The translations under genes and the position numbers were made by a program. A stretch of DNA of 64,000 nt, taken from contig NC_053187.1 in the NCBI RefSeq assembly GCF_905163445.1, positions 18,895,001 through 18,959,000 on the forward strand. The letters are read 5' to 3'. Under the pieces are notes generated by a model. The model was given only the letters and a program-made list of their open reading frames with translations. It was not told the origin of the DNA and did not search any database. Each line of letters starts with the position of its first letter. Within the stretch, counting starts at the first letter, position 1. Shown here in pieces: positions 33,432-44,180 of this stretch. The DNA comes from Pararge aegeria. Taxonomy: Eukaryota > Arthropoda > Insecta > Lepidoptera > Nymphalidae.

Positions 33432-34030
33432 TATCTTAATATATATAAATCTCCTGTCACGATGTTTGTCCGCGATGGACTCCTAAACTACTTAACTGAT
33501 TTTAAATTAAATTGGCACACCGTGAGCAGTCTGCTCCAACTTAAGAGATAGGATAGCTTAGATCTTTAATTATAGTCGCAATTTTATTTTATTGCAAATT
33601 ATTTGTCTATAATTAATTGACAGTTATTTATATATATATATATATATATATACTAGCTGTTGCCCGCGACTTCATCTGCGTTTGATTTTGTTTTTAAAGT
33701 ATTCAGTATCGCTAAGCCTTAAGTGAGTATTGTAGTATATATATAAATATATATATATAACATGTGACAAATAATTTGCAATAAAATAAAATTGCGACTA
33801 TAATTAAAGATCTAAGATATCCTATCTCTTAAGTTGGACCAGACTGCTCACGGTGAGCCAATTTTATTTAAAATCGGTTGAGTAGTTTAGGAGTCCATCG
33901 CGGACAAACATCGTGACAGGAGATTTATATATATTAAGATATACTACTATACTCATTTAAGGCTTAGCGATACTGAATACTTTAAAAACAAAATCTAACG
34001 CAGACGAAGTCGCGGGCAACAGCTAGTTAT
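33432..34030. repeat. Interleaved inverted repeats A-B-A'-B'
   Basis: A (about 33432-33607) is nearly identical to the complement of 33767-33943. B (about 33651-33728, the head of a family-D element) matches the complement of 33953-34030. Two AT runs lie between them. See findings. Confidence 0.8.
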
Positions 34031-34129
34031 TAATAAGAATATGGACAACATCTTCGACCACTTTGCAGACACTACAATTGGGTGTATTAATATTTTACAT
34101 CGTGTAAGCAAATTTATTCAATGGAATAT

Positions 34130-34245
34130 CTCCGGAGCGAAGCGCACATAACTTAGGAAAGTTAGAGTTGCGTACTGGGATTCGAACTCGGCTCACCGGA
34201 AGAGAAGTCGGAGTCGTACCATCTGAGCTATCACCGCTCCTCAAA
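34130..34245 (-). repeat. SINE family B head fragment
   Basis: TAACTTAGGAAAGTTAGAGT, GGGATTCGAACTCGGC and CCATCTGAGCTATCACCGC (on +). Confidence 0.6.
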
Positions 34246-34274
34246 TCTCGCTCATCTCAAACCTGATACAATTA

Positions 34275-34370
34275 TGAAAAAAAAACTAAATTTCCTCTGC
34301 CCGGAATCGAATCTCCCACTTACTTATAGTTCCATACCGCTAACCACTGCACCAGGAAGGTCGTTAAATC
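34275..34370 (-). repeat. SINE family A head fragment
   Basis: TGCCCGGAATCGAATCTCCC (B box complement) and CACTGCACCAGGAAGGTCG (A-box side), as read on +. Confidence 0.55.
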
Positions 34371-34544
34371 ATTTACCACGCTGTGTTTACGCAACTCAAG
34401 CCAGAGCGCTCCGTGTGAACAGAACTCGTTTGTATCGCATTGTGCAACGCGAGTAATGCGATTTACTAATTCGCTAACTGGTCGCATTTTTAGGGCAGGT
34501 TGTTCACCATTAGTTAGTTATTAACCAACTGAGGAGAGACCGGA

Positions 34545-35066
34545 CTAATGACACTCTATAGCCAATACATATTTGAAAATTTAATGTATGTTCACAAAAA
34601 TGTATCCAAATTTAAAAGAAAATGTGACTGCAATAATTTGAACATTAGAAGCAAAAATAAACTTGCAGTGCAGTACACTAGACTACACAAAATAAGCAAT
34701 TCATTTAAAGGAAATTGTATACAATTTTACAATAAATTACCGGTAGATATCTTGGGGATGTCACTAAAGAAGTTCAAAGTTTGTATTAAGCGAAAGCTTA
34801 AAGTGTAAACAATTGCTCTAACCAGGTTGCTTCTTAAATATTTTCTAATGACAATGTGAGATGGTGATAACAAAAAGAACACCCGGCTAAGTTTCTTGTG
34901 GGCTTCTTCTAAGACCAGGGCGCGATTGGAACCCTCGTAGCTTTAGTTTTAAGTTTACGATTGTAGTTATCGCCATCACTACTCACTGCTATGTACACAT
35001 TTTGTATATCAAATCAAATGGCCATCTATGTGCCTATTTGAATAAAGAAATATTTGACTTGACTAT
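34545..35066 (+). mobile_element. Jockey/CR1-like LINE, C-terminus of ORF2 plus 3' UTR
   Basis: An 86-residue open frame (34548-34808) with VHKNVSKFKRK, SKNKLAVQYTRLHKISNSF, IQFYNKLPVDIL and LKKFKVCIKRKL is the characteristic end of a lepidopteran LINE reverse-transcriptase protein. It is followed by GTGAGATGGTGATAACAAAA, CCAGGGCGCGATTGG and a terminal AATAAAGAAATATTTGACTT. 5'-truncated and so not active. Confidence 0.8.
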
Positions 35067-35139
35067 TTGACCGGGCACAGAAGGAACACTTTCAACTTTG
35101 AAACTGGTTTTTAACGAATTACTATACTATGTCAGGCGT

Positions 35140-35285
35140 AGAGGGCCTCGTAAGAAGGCCCAAAATCACTCAGCGGGCGATGTAGAGAGCTATGCTCGAT
35201 GTATCTCTACGCGATCAAATCAGAAATGAGGAGATCCGTAGAAGAACCAGAGTTACAGACATCAAAGCAAAGTTACCTTTTTTAC
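35140..35285 (+). mobile_element. RTE-like LINE fragment
   Basis: CTACGCGATCAAATCAGAAA and GAGGAGATCCGTAGAAGAAC match the block at 14.07-14.12 kb, including the IRNEEIRRRTRVTDI peptide. Confidence 0.7.
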
Positions 35286-35439
35286 CGCCATGATCCGATC
35301 AAGCCATATATGAAAAATAGTAAAAGAAACCTAGAAGTAATATATAGATAGTATTTTTAATAAAAAAACAATAAATTATAATAAAAATATTGCAAACGCA
35401 TGTCCGTCTTAATTATTTCTACATGTCAAGCGTTAGAAA

Positions 35440-35620
35440 TATCTTAGATTCTTGCAGGCTTCTAGCTAGGTACTATAATCACTTTTGAACTGTCAACTAG
35501 GATCTGTTCTGTAAAATCTGCCTTCAGTACGGCGGTAAAGTGACTTCGAACAGATATACACGTTTAAAAAGTACTTCTGGGTGGGTTTAACAAAAATAAA
35601 ATGAATTTGAATTTGAATCT
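35440..35620 (+). repeat. LINE 3' tail
   Basis: AAATCTGCCTTCAGTACGG and a terminal AAAATGAATTTGAATTTGAA, as in other 3' ends here. Confidence 0.45.
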
Positions 35621-36169
35621 CATGAAGCCCAACGAGCGCGCGGCTCAAAAACTCTTGATTAACTTTTAGCAAAGCACGGCATGGGATTTTTTCTATAACG
35701 GCATAAAAACTACTGTAGGTATGTATATCTTTTTCCAGGATGCAAACTATAAAATAGTTGGAATTCTCTTCTTCGTCGCTTACTTCATTACTGAAGGTCG
35801 TATCCGTATTTAAGTTTTGCTGTTCCAGTTGGAATTAAGGAGTCGAATATAGGTAATAGTCATACAAAGAAACAAACAGACAAACTTTCGTATTGATAAT
35901 ATTAGTATAGAAGAAGAAACCTATGTATGGATTGGGTTTTATTATCAATATATTCTCAGTTATCAACATAGGAAATCAGCATTGTCTAGAGGATGGGACG
36001 GTCCCATTCCTGGTATATTATAAGTTGAGGATGATATTGACATTGCAAGATTTACGTTACACGTTAAGCTTAACACCAGGCATATCTGCACGGTGCAATT
36101 TATATTGATTCAATCTTTATACACTACAACAAACAGATCAAAAATGCACATTTCGCTCCGATGCACAGA

Positions 36170-36209
36170 TTTTAAGTGCTGTTCTAAGCAGACTTTTAAG
36201 TGCTGTTCT
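36170..36209 (+). repeat. 24-bp duplication
   Basis: TTTTAAGTGCTGTTCT occurs at 36170 and again at 36194. Confidence 0.85.
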
Positions 36210-36480
36210 TAGAATAAGTGTATACGGATTGTAAGAATATATATAGCACCGTGTAGATTTGCCTGGCATTCGCAGATTTAGCAAATGGACCTTAATGTTC
36301 ATTATATCATATCATGGTATTCCGCAAAGTTACAAATACTTCTGTAACCCATGTCAAGATTGTTTACTTTTACGCCACGTAAAACTTACATCGAAGGGTA
36401 AAGTACTGTTTAGCACTACCGAATAATAGTAGGAAGATGGGCACGCATTTACATCGAAGTTTTATCTCAAGGCATCTACG

Positions 36481-36534
36481 TGAGTGCTCATTGTGACATG
36501 AGTCCTCATTGTGACATGAGTCCTCATTGTGATA
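36481..36534 (+). repeat. 18-bp tandem repeat, 3 copies
   Basis: Three units of TGAGTCCTCATTGTGACA; the first and last each carry one change. Confidence 0.9.
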
Positions 36535-36868
36535 GTTTGTAAAAAAAACATTAGCAGTACAGGATTTGCGACTTTAAACCTGTGAAATTAGGTCCATTTT
36601 ACTTCGACGATACAAAGTTTGTTAAACGAAAACAACTACTAGATTGCGAGCGACAAAATGTTGTACTGAGGCTACTAGTCATCAGTAACTGGTTACTTGA
36701 TAGCCGCATATCGGGTTTCGCGCGGTTTTTACTTCCCGATGCTCGTATTTGTCCGTATTTACGTCGCTACTAAGTAATATTAACGACCTATTTATATATA
36801 GATATTATATATAGATACTATATAGAGATATAATATATATATATATATATATAAAGAAAACAACTGGT

Positions 36869-36926
36869 CTATGTTTACCGCTAGTCGAGTATTTAATTAT
36901 ACCTTTCTACTGACTCCTAAAGGATC

Positions 36927-36988
<62 letters not shown>

Positions 36989-37060
36989 GTAAGATAGGAT
37001 AAAGGATCCTTCAATATTCAGTAGGAAGGTGTAATTAAATTCTGTTAACGGTAAACAAAG
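36869..37060. repeat. Foldback element around an AT microsatellite
   Basis: Arms of about 62 bp (36869-36930 and 36999-37060) are imperfect reverse complements, sharing AAAGGATCCTTTA, TTTAATTA and GTTTACCG. They enclose an AT run (about 36931-36978). This may be a foldback-type MITE, but no target duplication could be fixed. Confidence 0.6.
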
Positions 37061-38739
37061 GTTTTGGATACATGTTTGTTGCCTTCAATCGCTTATGCTT
37101 GCCAAACCTGGAAATACACCTATCGGATAAAAAATAAAATAAAATTTATGGACAATTGATCAGAACAGGATTAGTGGAAATGCATAACGACAGTTTCCAA
37201 AAACTATGACTCATAGAGTTCCGTTTTATTTTCCAGTTATCTGAAGAGGCTATTGTTATAGAGACTGACTTTCTTATGCCCATTTTTACCAACGACGAAT
37301 ACGCAATGCCTAAATAAGTAACGGTTAATCTAAGGATATTCCTAAACATACATTTAGCTTTCACTAGGCATAATATAACCTAATTTTGTTTCTGTTTTCT
37401 GTAATATATTTATTTAAGGGACTTTTATACGTAATTTATATGTCAGCCCCCGTTACACAAGATATGAATCCTAAATACACATAAATCTTAAACTAGAGCA
37501 ATATAACCTAACTTGTCTATGGTTCTTGCAAAAAGGTGTGGTATTTTGTGTTTATTAGGGTAATTACACGGGATATGGCCCTATTAACTTTGATAACTGA
37601 TTTTCAACGAATTTCATAATTATTATTTTGATTACAAATGAAACTTTAATTATAACTCTTATAATATAATAACTTAATTCTCTACAATAAAGGGTTGTCT
37701 TGAGGAGATCGCTTGGAGCGATAAGTCCGCCTTTGCGCATTTTATATATTTATTTTTATTGTTTTGTTATCTCTTGTTTTCACTTTTAATTAGAGCAATA
37801 AAGACTTTACATATCTATCTATCTAATATTTAAAAATAATCAGTCGCCAAATAAACAATGAAAATACACCTTACGGTTATCTTTTCCACATTGTCCGGGT
37901 ATGATGGCTAGCGGTACGGTTGATGCCTACTGCTGTTCACTAATAGTTAGCACCTAAGAGTTGGTGCAACGTTTTTTTTCTATAGACATCGCTTAAATCA
38001 TTAGGCATACCTACGATTTAGGCGACGCCTATGTTTAGTGAAAACGGGCATTAAAGTTTGTACATAAGATAGCCTGCAAATAGTGACTGTAAATTGAAGA
38101 AAAACTCCCATGCCAAAACTTCTATACTAAGTTTTGTTTTTCTGCTTTAAGTGTACCTAACATTGCGCATTACTGAAGTACGGAGCATCCAATTATCACA
38201 TTTCCCACGGCGCGGCCTCATTGTCTGCAGTTCACTGACTTGAAGACCACTATCAATGGACTCAATGGAGGCTTTGTATGACTTACCGAGAAGATAGAAC
38301 CTTTATTACTACGCCCACACTTGCGACGGATTTCTATATGGAATGAGGACATAAATTCTACGATGGGTACCTGCGTACCTAAATTCTTTTATTTGGCTTG
38401 CTTATCGGTTCTAAAAGGTACTTAAAAGGGTTTAGGCCGTAGCCAATAGTCGCCAGATATTTTAAAAATACGGGTGCATTATCGATGCACCTCAGTCGTA
38501 CATGGATTCGAACGATGCAAAGATACCTCCCGGTGTCTTAGTCGTTTATCATTATTCAAAAATATTAATAAAAAGTCGTGATAAAATGCCGTTATCGAAA
38601 TTCTGATTAGAATTACGCGAATCAATCTAGCATTATTCGTAGGTTAAGGTTTTTCATAAGGATAAAGGATTGTATCGGGATTGTTCTCGCATTTTTTTTA
38701 AATATATAATTGTAGATTTCTCTAAATTACACTTAGGCA

Positions 38740-38975
38740 GTGATACATTCCTCATCATCATTATCATCAACAGCCTATTACATTCCACTGCTGGACTAAC
38801 CATAAACTATAATCACCACGCTGGGCAGACGGGTTGGTGATCGTGGGATGGTAGTAGTAGCATAAAGGACGCTGCTGCCCGCTCTCTGTTATACCTATTC
38901 CCTTAGTCGCCTCGTACGACACTCGCGGGAAGAAGATGTGTGGTGACAACTGTATTCTGATCTGCCGTCACTACA
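38740..38975 (-). repeat. Further SINE or LINE-tail repeat
   Basis: On +: CATCATTATCATCAACAGCC, CCACTGCTGGACTAACCAT, CACGCTGGGCAGACGGGTTG, CCTCGTACGACACTCGCGGG. A related piece is at 52.9-53.08 kb. Confidence 0.5.
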
Positions 38976-39349
38976 CGGCACGGTTACATTCGTAGTTAAA
39001 AATATTTCACTGTTCGTCTGTGGTAATAGGCAATTTTGAATGCAGCCTTTTATCTTGTATAATAAATATTCTCGAGCTAGCATGTCGGTGCCGTTTTATT
39101 ACGTCTAAGAAGTTTAAATATGTATTTTCTAATGTTTTATAATAAAATGAGACATTAGTATGAAGTGAAAGTGCGATTTGAAAATGTGTGTTGGTAATAT
39201 AAAGACTTAATTGAATGCGTCTAATTATAAAAATTAACAAAATTACGCAAATAGATAGGTAACTACGACTTAGTAAAAAGTTATGAAAGTAAAAAAAGTG
39301 AAGTGTTGTACACTCTTAACATTCCATTTTCCACACATTAGAATAAGGT

Positions 39350-39465
39350 GAATAAATAAGCGCATAAAAAAGAGGTATATAATAAGGTTTGTAAATAAGG
39401 TGGAAGGTGTATATCTCTGTAACTAGTTTTTTTTTGGTGTACAATAAAAGTGTATTCATTCAAAA
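39350..39465 (+). repeat. LINE 3' tail
   Basis: TATCTCTGTAACTAG, then GGTGTACAATAAAAGTGTAT and TCATTC. Confidence 0.55.
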
Positions 39466-39526
39466 ATTCATAAGGTTGAGAGTCCGATAGATCTGAATAC
39501 AGAAAAGAAAACTTTAATAGTTTTAA

Positions 39527-39640
39527 ATGACAATGTGAGATTGTGATAACAAAAAAAACAACCGGCTAGGCTTTTGTGGACTTCTTATTAGACCAGGGCG
39601 CGTTTGGAATCCTCGTAGCTTTAGTTTTAGGGGTTCGAAT
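39527..39640 (+). repeat. Jockey/CR1-like LINE 3' UTR fragment
   Basis: GAGATTGTGATAACAAAAAA, CCAGGGCGCGTTTGGAATCC, CTCGTAGCTTTAGTTTTAG, as at 34.9 kb. Confidence 0.6.
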
Positions 39641-39659
39641 AACAATTCAAATAATCGGG

Positions 39660-40260
39660 GTTATTAAAATCGGTGCAAATTTAACGGAGATTTAATAAAA
39701 TTGATAAAAAATTTCATCCCATTTACTTATTGTTTATCGGGATAAAAAGTAGCCTATATGTTGACCCGGGATATCAGCTATACCAAATTGTATTTGAATC
39801 CGTTCAGTAGTTTTCACGAGATGCCCGGACAGACAGACAAAAATTTAATAAAAATTTGTTTTGGACTCAGTATCGATTATAAAGCATCCCCCGGTCAAAA
39901 TTTTCAAAATATATTAAATGTACAGAAATCTTTCAGTTACAGTTTTATTATAAGTATAGATATAGCTATATAACTGCTAGCTGTTGCGATGACGATTTTA
40001 CACCATAACTCCGACAAATTATAACCGAATTAAATAATTATTTTTTTACTATAGAGGTTATATACCTACCTATGTATTTTGGCCAAACTGTGGTTGGAGA
40101 TAGAGGAGAGAACTCCTCAGCGGACAGCAGCAAACCCCTCATTCAAGGCTTAGCGATACTGAATAGGTACATTAAATTTGTTTAGATCTACAACTAAATT
40201 TAATGCCACATCAAAAAACAAAATCAAACGCCGACGAAGTCGCGGGCAACCGCTAGTATG
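39660..40260 (-). repeat. Family D element, composite
   Basis: On + the right end reads GCCGACGAAGTCGCGGGCAA, the complement of the family head. The middle keeps AGGCTTAGCGATACTGAATA. The left third is a related but different element with GGGATAAAAAGTAGCCTATA. Confidence 0.55.
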
Positions 40261-42239
40261 TTATAGTTTAATAATTGTTATTTTATGCTTATAGGTAAGT
40301 CACCATTGTTAAATTTTTAACGTCGCTTAAAGGTTCTTTAAAGGTAAGGAAGAATGTTTCATTGTATGTTATCTTATGAAAACTATTGAATATACTTAAC
40401 GTTGCACGCAAAACTAATCGTAATAAAATGGTAAAAAAAAAAATTAAAAACATATCAGATAGGTACGTGTGTTTATGAATAACATATTATTTCTTTCATA
40501 AAAATTGTTTATATTATGAGTTAACAAGCTGGCTACTCAAGTTAAATTTTATCAAACTAGCTAGAATAGCCAGTTTTATTATTGTCATCAAGAATGCAAA
40601 ATAAGTATTTATTAATTATGCCTTATACCTAACCATTATGATTATCAACCGATTAAAATCGCAGCCGCATCTAAACATACCTTTTTATGATCCTGCTTTT
40701 AATAATAGCTCTTCTTGAAAACAACATTAAGAAAATAAACAAACAAGTATTTATCCAGTATAAACTTTGAGTAATCACACCGAAGATGTGTCGCATAAAA
40801 AAATGTAGCACACGTTACAAAATGACCTTGATGACTAACCCAAACGTTATGCAAAGAAAGTTCCGTGTGTATAAACACACCTTTACCTAACTGTCAATTA
40901 CAGTTATGCCCAAATACGAACCTTTTACAAAAAAAAAAGCCCAAAAAACACACACAATCACACTTTGTCACATCACGCAATACACATTTTTATAAACAAA
41001 CTATTTTTATATTAATTTTAAATCCATCTTTAGTGTTACGAACTTTGGAGTGTTCACGCGCTAAGTTTAAAACCTACTGTCAAAAAGTTGCAGTACCGGT
41101 CTAAGAGGCGCCATTCTATAATATGCTATCTCCTACAACGTACAGCAGTCTAATGAGCCAGAAAGAGATAGATATATTTTGTGTGTATGTCATTAAGTTA
41201 CTGCAGATAAAGCCTTTTTGCACAGGTAAAAGTAACGGGAATTTTCTTGAGATGCGTGATCCGAGATAGATTATATAAGGTCAGCAGTGTTGGAGAGAGA
41301 AAGATATATAGTTGGGTCACGTTTATAATGTGGTATGAAATAGCTTGCATTATTTTAAGGTCATGGGAAAATATATTGCTTTTATGCATATTTTAACTAC
41401 TTTAAATGTAGGATATTATATTTTTAACGTGTGTCGTTCTCAAATAAAAACTTAGGTACAAGTATGAGTCAAACACGGATATCGCGGGTTCTGTTCTTTC
41501 GAAAGAAACGTCTCAGAACATAGTTTATATTGATAAAAAAATGTTTGCTTGTTTCTACGTAAGTATTAAACGTAAATATATCATTATTTTAAAGTATCAA
41601 TACATTCGATAGATTAATTCAAAACCACGAGCCACTTATTCTCTAATCTTGTTTATTATCTAAGCTTTTTGTAAAAAAAAACTATAGGTAAGTACTCGAT
41701 GACGATATTCTGTAATAAGTACACGAGCTCCGTTTCTAAACTATTCTTTTTATTGCCGAATAGTTTTTTATATAGACGTGACGTCATAATTTTGAATTCG
41801 GCATTTCACATTTTGCAGTTTTATTTTTGAAGGAAAATAACGCAAATACGAATACGAAACGCAAATACTTTCATATAAATGTTAAGGAACAAGTAATATA
41901 CGGGGGCCCCTTGCATTTGCCTTCTTGCCACCCTATTATTACGCCACTGCCTACTGGCCTCCTCTCAGTTTGGGGGACGGCGTTATTTAGAACCCTACAC
42001 AAGCTCGTACGGTTTTTAATTAACCTGTGTTTAATCATAGAAAAAAGGTCGATAAATGAACCAATACAGAAGAAAATGTTTTCTGTGTATCTCCAAAAAT
42101 AGCCAAACTATAATAAATATAGTATGACTTTACTATATTTCCTGGTAATAATTAAATAAGAATTTAAATGATACATTTTTAGACTACTCATTAAATTTTA
42201 AGTAGGCCTATCGAAGAGCTCTACTCTCTACTTAAATAT

Positions 42240-42330
42240 ATTTTATGCCCCACCGGGAATCGAACCCAAGATCTCGTGATCGGTAGTCAAAAATGCTAAC
42301 AACTAGACAAACTAAGGCTGCACAGACTGA
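42240..42330 (-). repeat. tRNA-like SINE head, separate family
   Basis: The complement reads TTGTCTAGTTGTTAGCA (A-box region) and TGGGTTCGATTCCCGGTGGG (B box). The intervening stem regions do not fold into an intact tRNA, so it is taken as a SINE. Confidence 0.5.
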
Positions 42331-42499
42331 AAACTTCTAGACAGAATCCTTTAAATAACGGGGTAGGTATAATATTTATTTATGTTCAGTTCGGCGGTAC
42401 TATAGACTTCAACGCACATTCAGCTTCTCTGTAAAGGTGCTTTCACTTTTACGCGAAGGATATTTTGAATATAAAACTATTCAAAATTCGGAAGCCTAG

Positions 42500-42700
42500 G
42501 GGATGGGGCTCCAGCTTCCCTTACAGTGTACTGAGTATGATTCCCGCCACTCACCTGTAACATTTTGGAGCTATGCGCGTTTTAAGCAATTAAATATTGC
42601 TTTAACGTTGAAGGAAAACATCAAAGGAAACTTGCCTGAGTTCTGCATAATTTTCTGGAGTAAATCCTACCAAGCCGCACTTGGCCAGCGTCGCCAATCA
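42500..42700 (+). repeat. SINE family B copy
   Basis: GGAGCTATGCGCGTTTTAAG, GAAGGAAAACATCAAAGGAA and CTACCAAGCCGCACTTGGCC. Confidence 0.55.
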
Positions 42701-42839
42701 CCTATATTGTATACCACACCCAAATACCAAAAATATATATTGTATATAACCCACGCCCATCTACCAACGCTGTAGTTCCCGGTGCGTGGTTCGCCACTCC
42801 AATTCCGTAGAATAATTTCTTTAATTTGACGACCTCTGT

Positions 42840-43115
42840 ATTGCAACGGTCAGTTTTGTGGTATTAGCTGGGAGATCCCGGGTTTTATACCATGCAGGGG
42901 CAATTTAGCAATTGAAAATACCTGAATTTTCTTTGGTGTGCTTCGGCCGTGGCTAGTTACCTCGATACACACAAAGACGTGCAGCCATCCGGTATCCGGT
43001 ATCCGGTAAGATGCCGCGTAGAAACTGATTAGGGTTCGGTTAGCCCGCTACAATATAAACTGTATCATCACTTATCGCCAGGTGTGATAGCAGCTATCGA
43101 TTCCGGTATCCCTTG
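42840..43115 (+). repeat. SINE family A copy
   Basis: GCTTCGGCCGTGGCTAGTTA, CACACAAAGACGTGCAG, GGTTAGCCCGCTACAATATA. Confidence 0.6.
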
Positions 43116-44159
43116 TTAACTAAGTTATGATTTACACGAATGCAATACAAATTTTCCAAAATCCTCACTCATGCTTATCTACTGTGCATTAAAAGATCTA
43201 TATATAGTTCAATTTTTTTTTATTCATATACTGCCATCTATCTGATAATTATGGTACTAGGTAGTCTTTAATGAGTTAGTTCTACATCTCCTCACTAGGT
43301 GGCGCTGTTAACCAGTTATTGCGATAGTGATATATTTATAAATTATGTTCTTGAAACAAATTAAAGAGGCATGTGATTTTCAATTAATTTCCACTTATTA
43401 ATCACTAGCGGTTTCCTGTGATCTCGTTCGTGTATGACTTCTGACAAGTAGGTAAAGTCTTGTTATACAAACTTCTCGACGTTATTCTATGTTGATTCTA
43501 CGCAATAATGCCCAGATCGTAACATAATGTTTTAGCTCAAATTAAAGCATTTAAATATGAGCTTTATGATTTGTGACATAAAGCAAATATATATCTTTTT
43601 TTCTTTAAATATATGTATTGTTTTAAGTGTAACCACCAGTAACAAAAATAACTTTCATACCTATTCCTTACAAGTTAAGGCAAACCAAGCAACGCCGTAA
43701 ACTTGCGTCCTATAGCGGCATTAACGTTTTCGTCCATCGTTTGATTACTTGTGATTGGCACAAGAAGAGTTGGGGCAAAATCGCTTGCAGGAAACGTTTT
43801 AGTGTGTATGTGTGGCCCCTAGCTTAAGAATAGCGAGCCGATAGCTCAAGCCTTTATAGAGATTATACCATCGGACGGACGGATAGACGATTAGACAGAA
43901 AATTGATCCAGTAAGGATCCAGTATTTTTCTCCAATAGGTTTGGTATCTTACAATTTAATAGGCATACTAAAAACTGGTGTAAAAAAACCCTCTATTTAA
44001 ATTAAAGCATTTAATAAATGAAAGCTTAATTATGAATAGAATAACAATAGTTTACAATAAAGCATTGTTTTTATTAGATAAAAACCAATAGAAAAGTTTT
44101 AAGGAAGTCGGTGGGATACTGTAAGGACAACTTATCTTAGTAATAATCTTTCACTCATA

Positions 44160-44165
44160 TTTATT
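44160..44165 (-). promoter_or_regulatory. Poly(A) signal after terminal exon 2b
   Basis: AATAAA on minus, 16 bases after the stop of the 44181-46094 exon. Confidence 0.5.
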
Positions 44166-44180
44166 ATTCTAATTACTCAA

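Larger units (their letters stand above)
30601..44159. other. Gene-free stretch, repeats and unassigned AT-rich DNA
   Basis: No coding exon recognised. The 5' UTR exon(s) of the cadherin should lie in its left part, because the start codon at 30600 directly follows an acceptor (TTCCAG). Otherwise it holds LINE ends, SINEs, a hAT MITE, inverted repeats and AT microsatellites, listed separately. About 37.1-38.7, 40.3-41.8 and 43.1-44.1 kb show nothing I can name. Confidence 0.5.
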
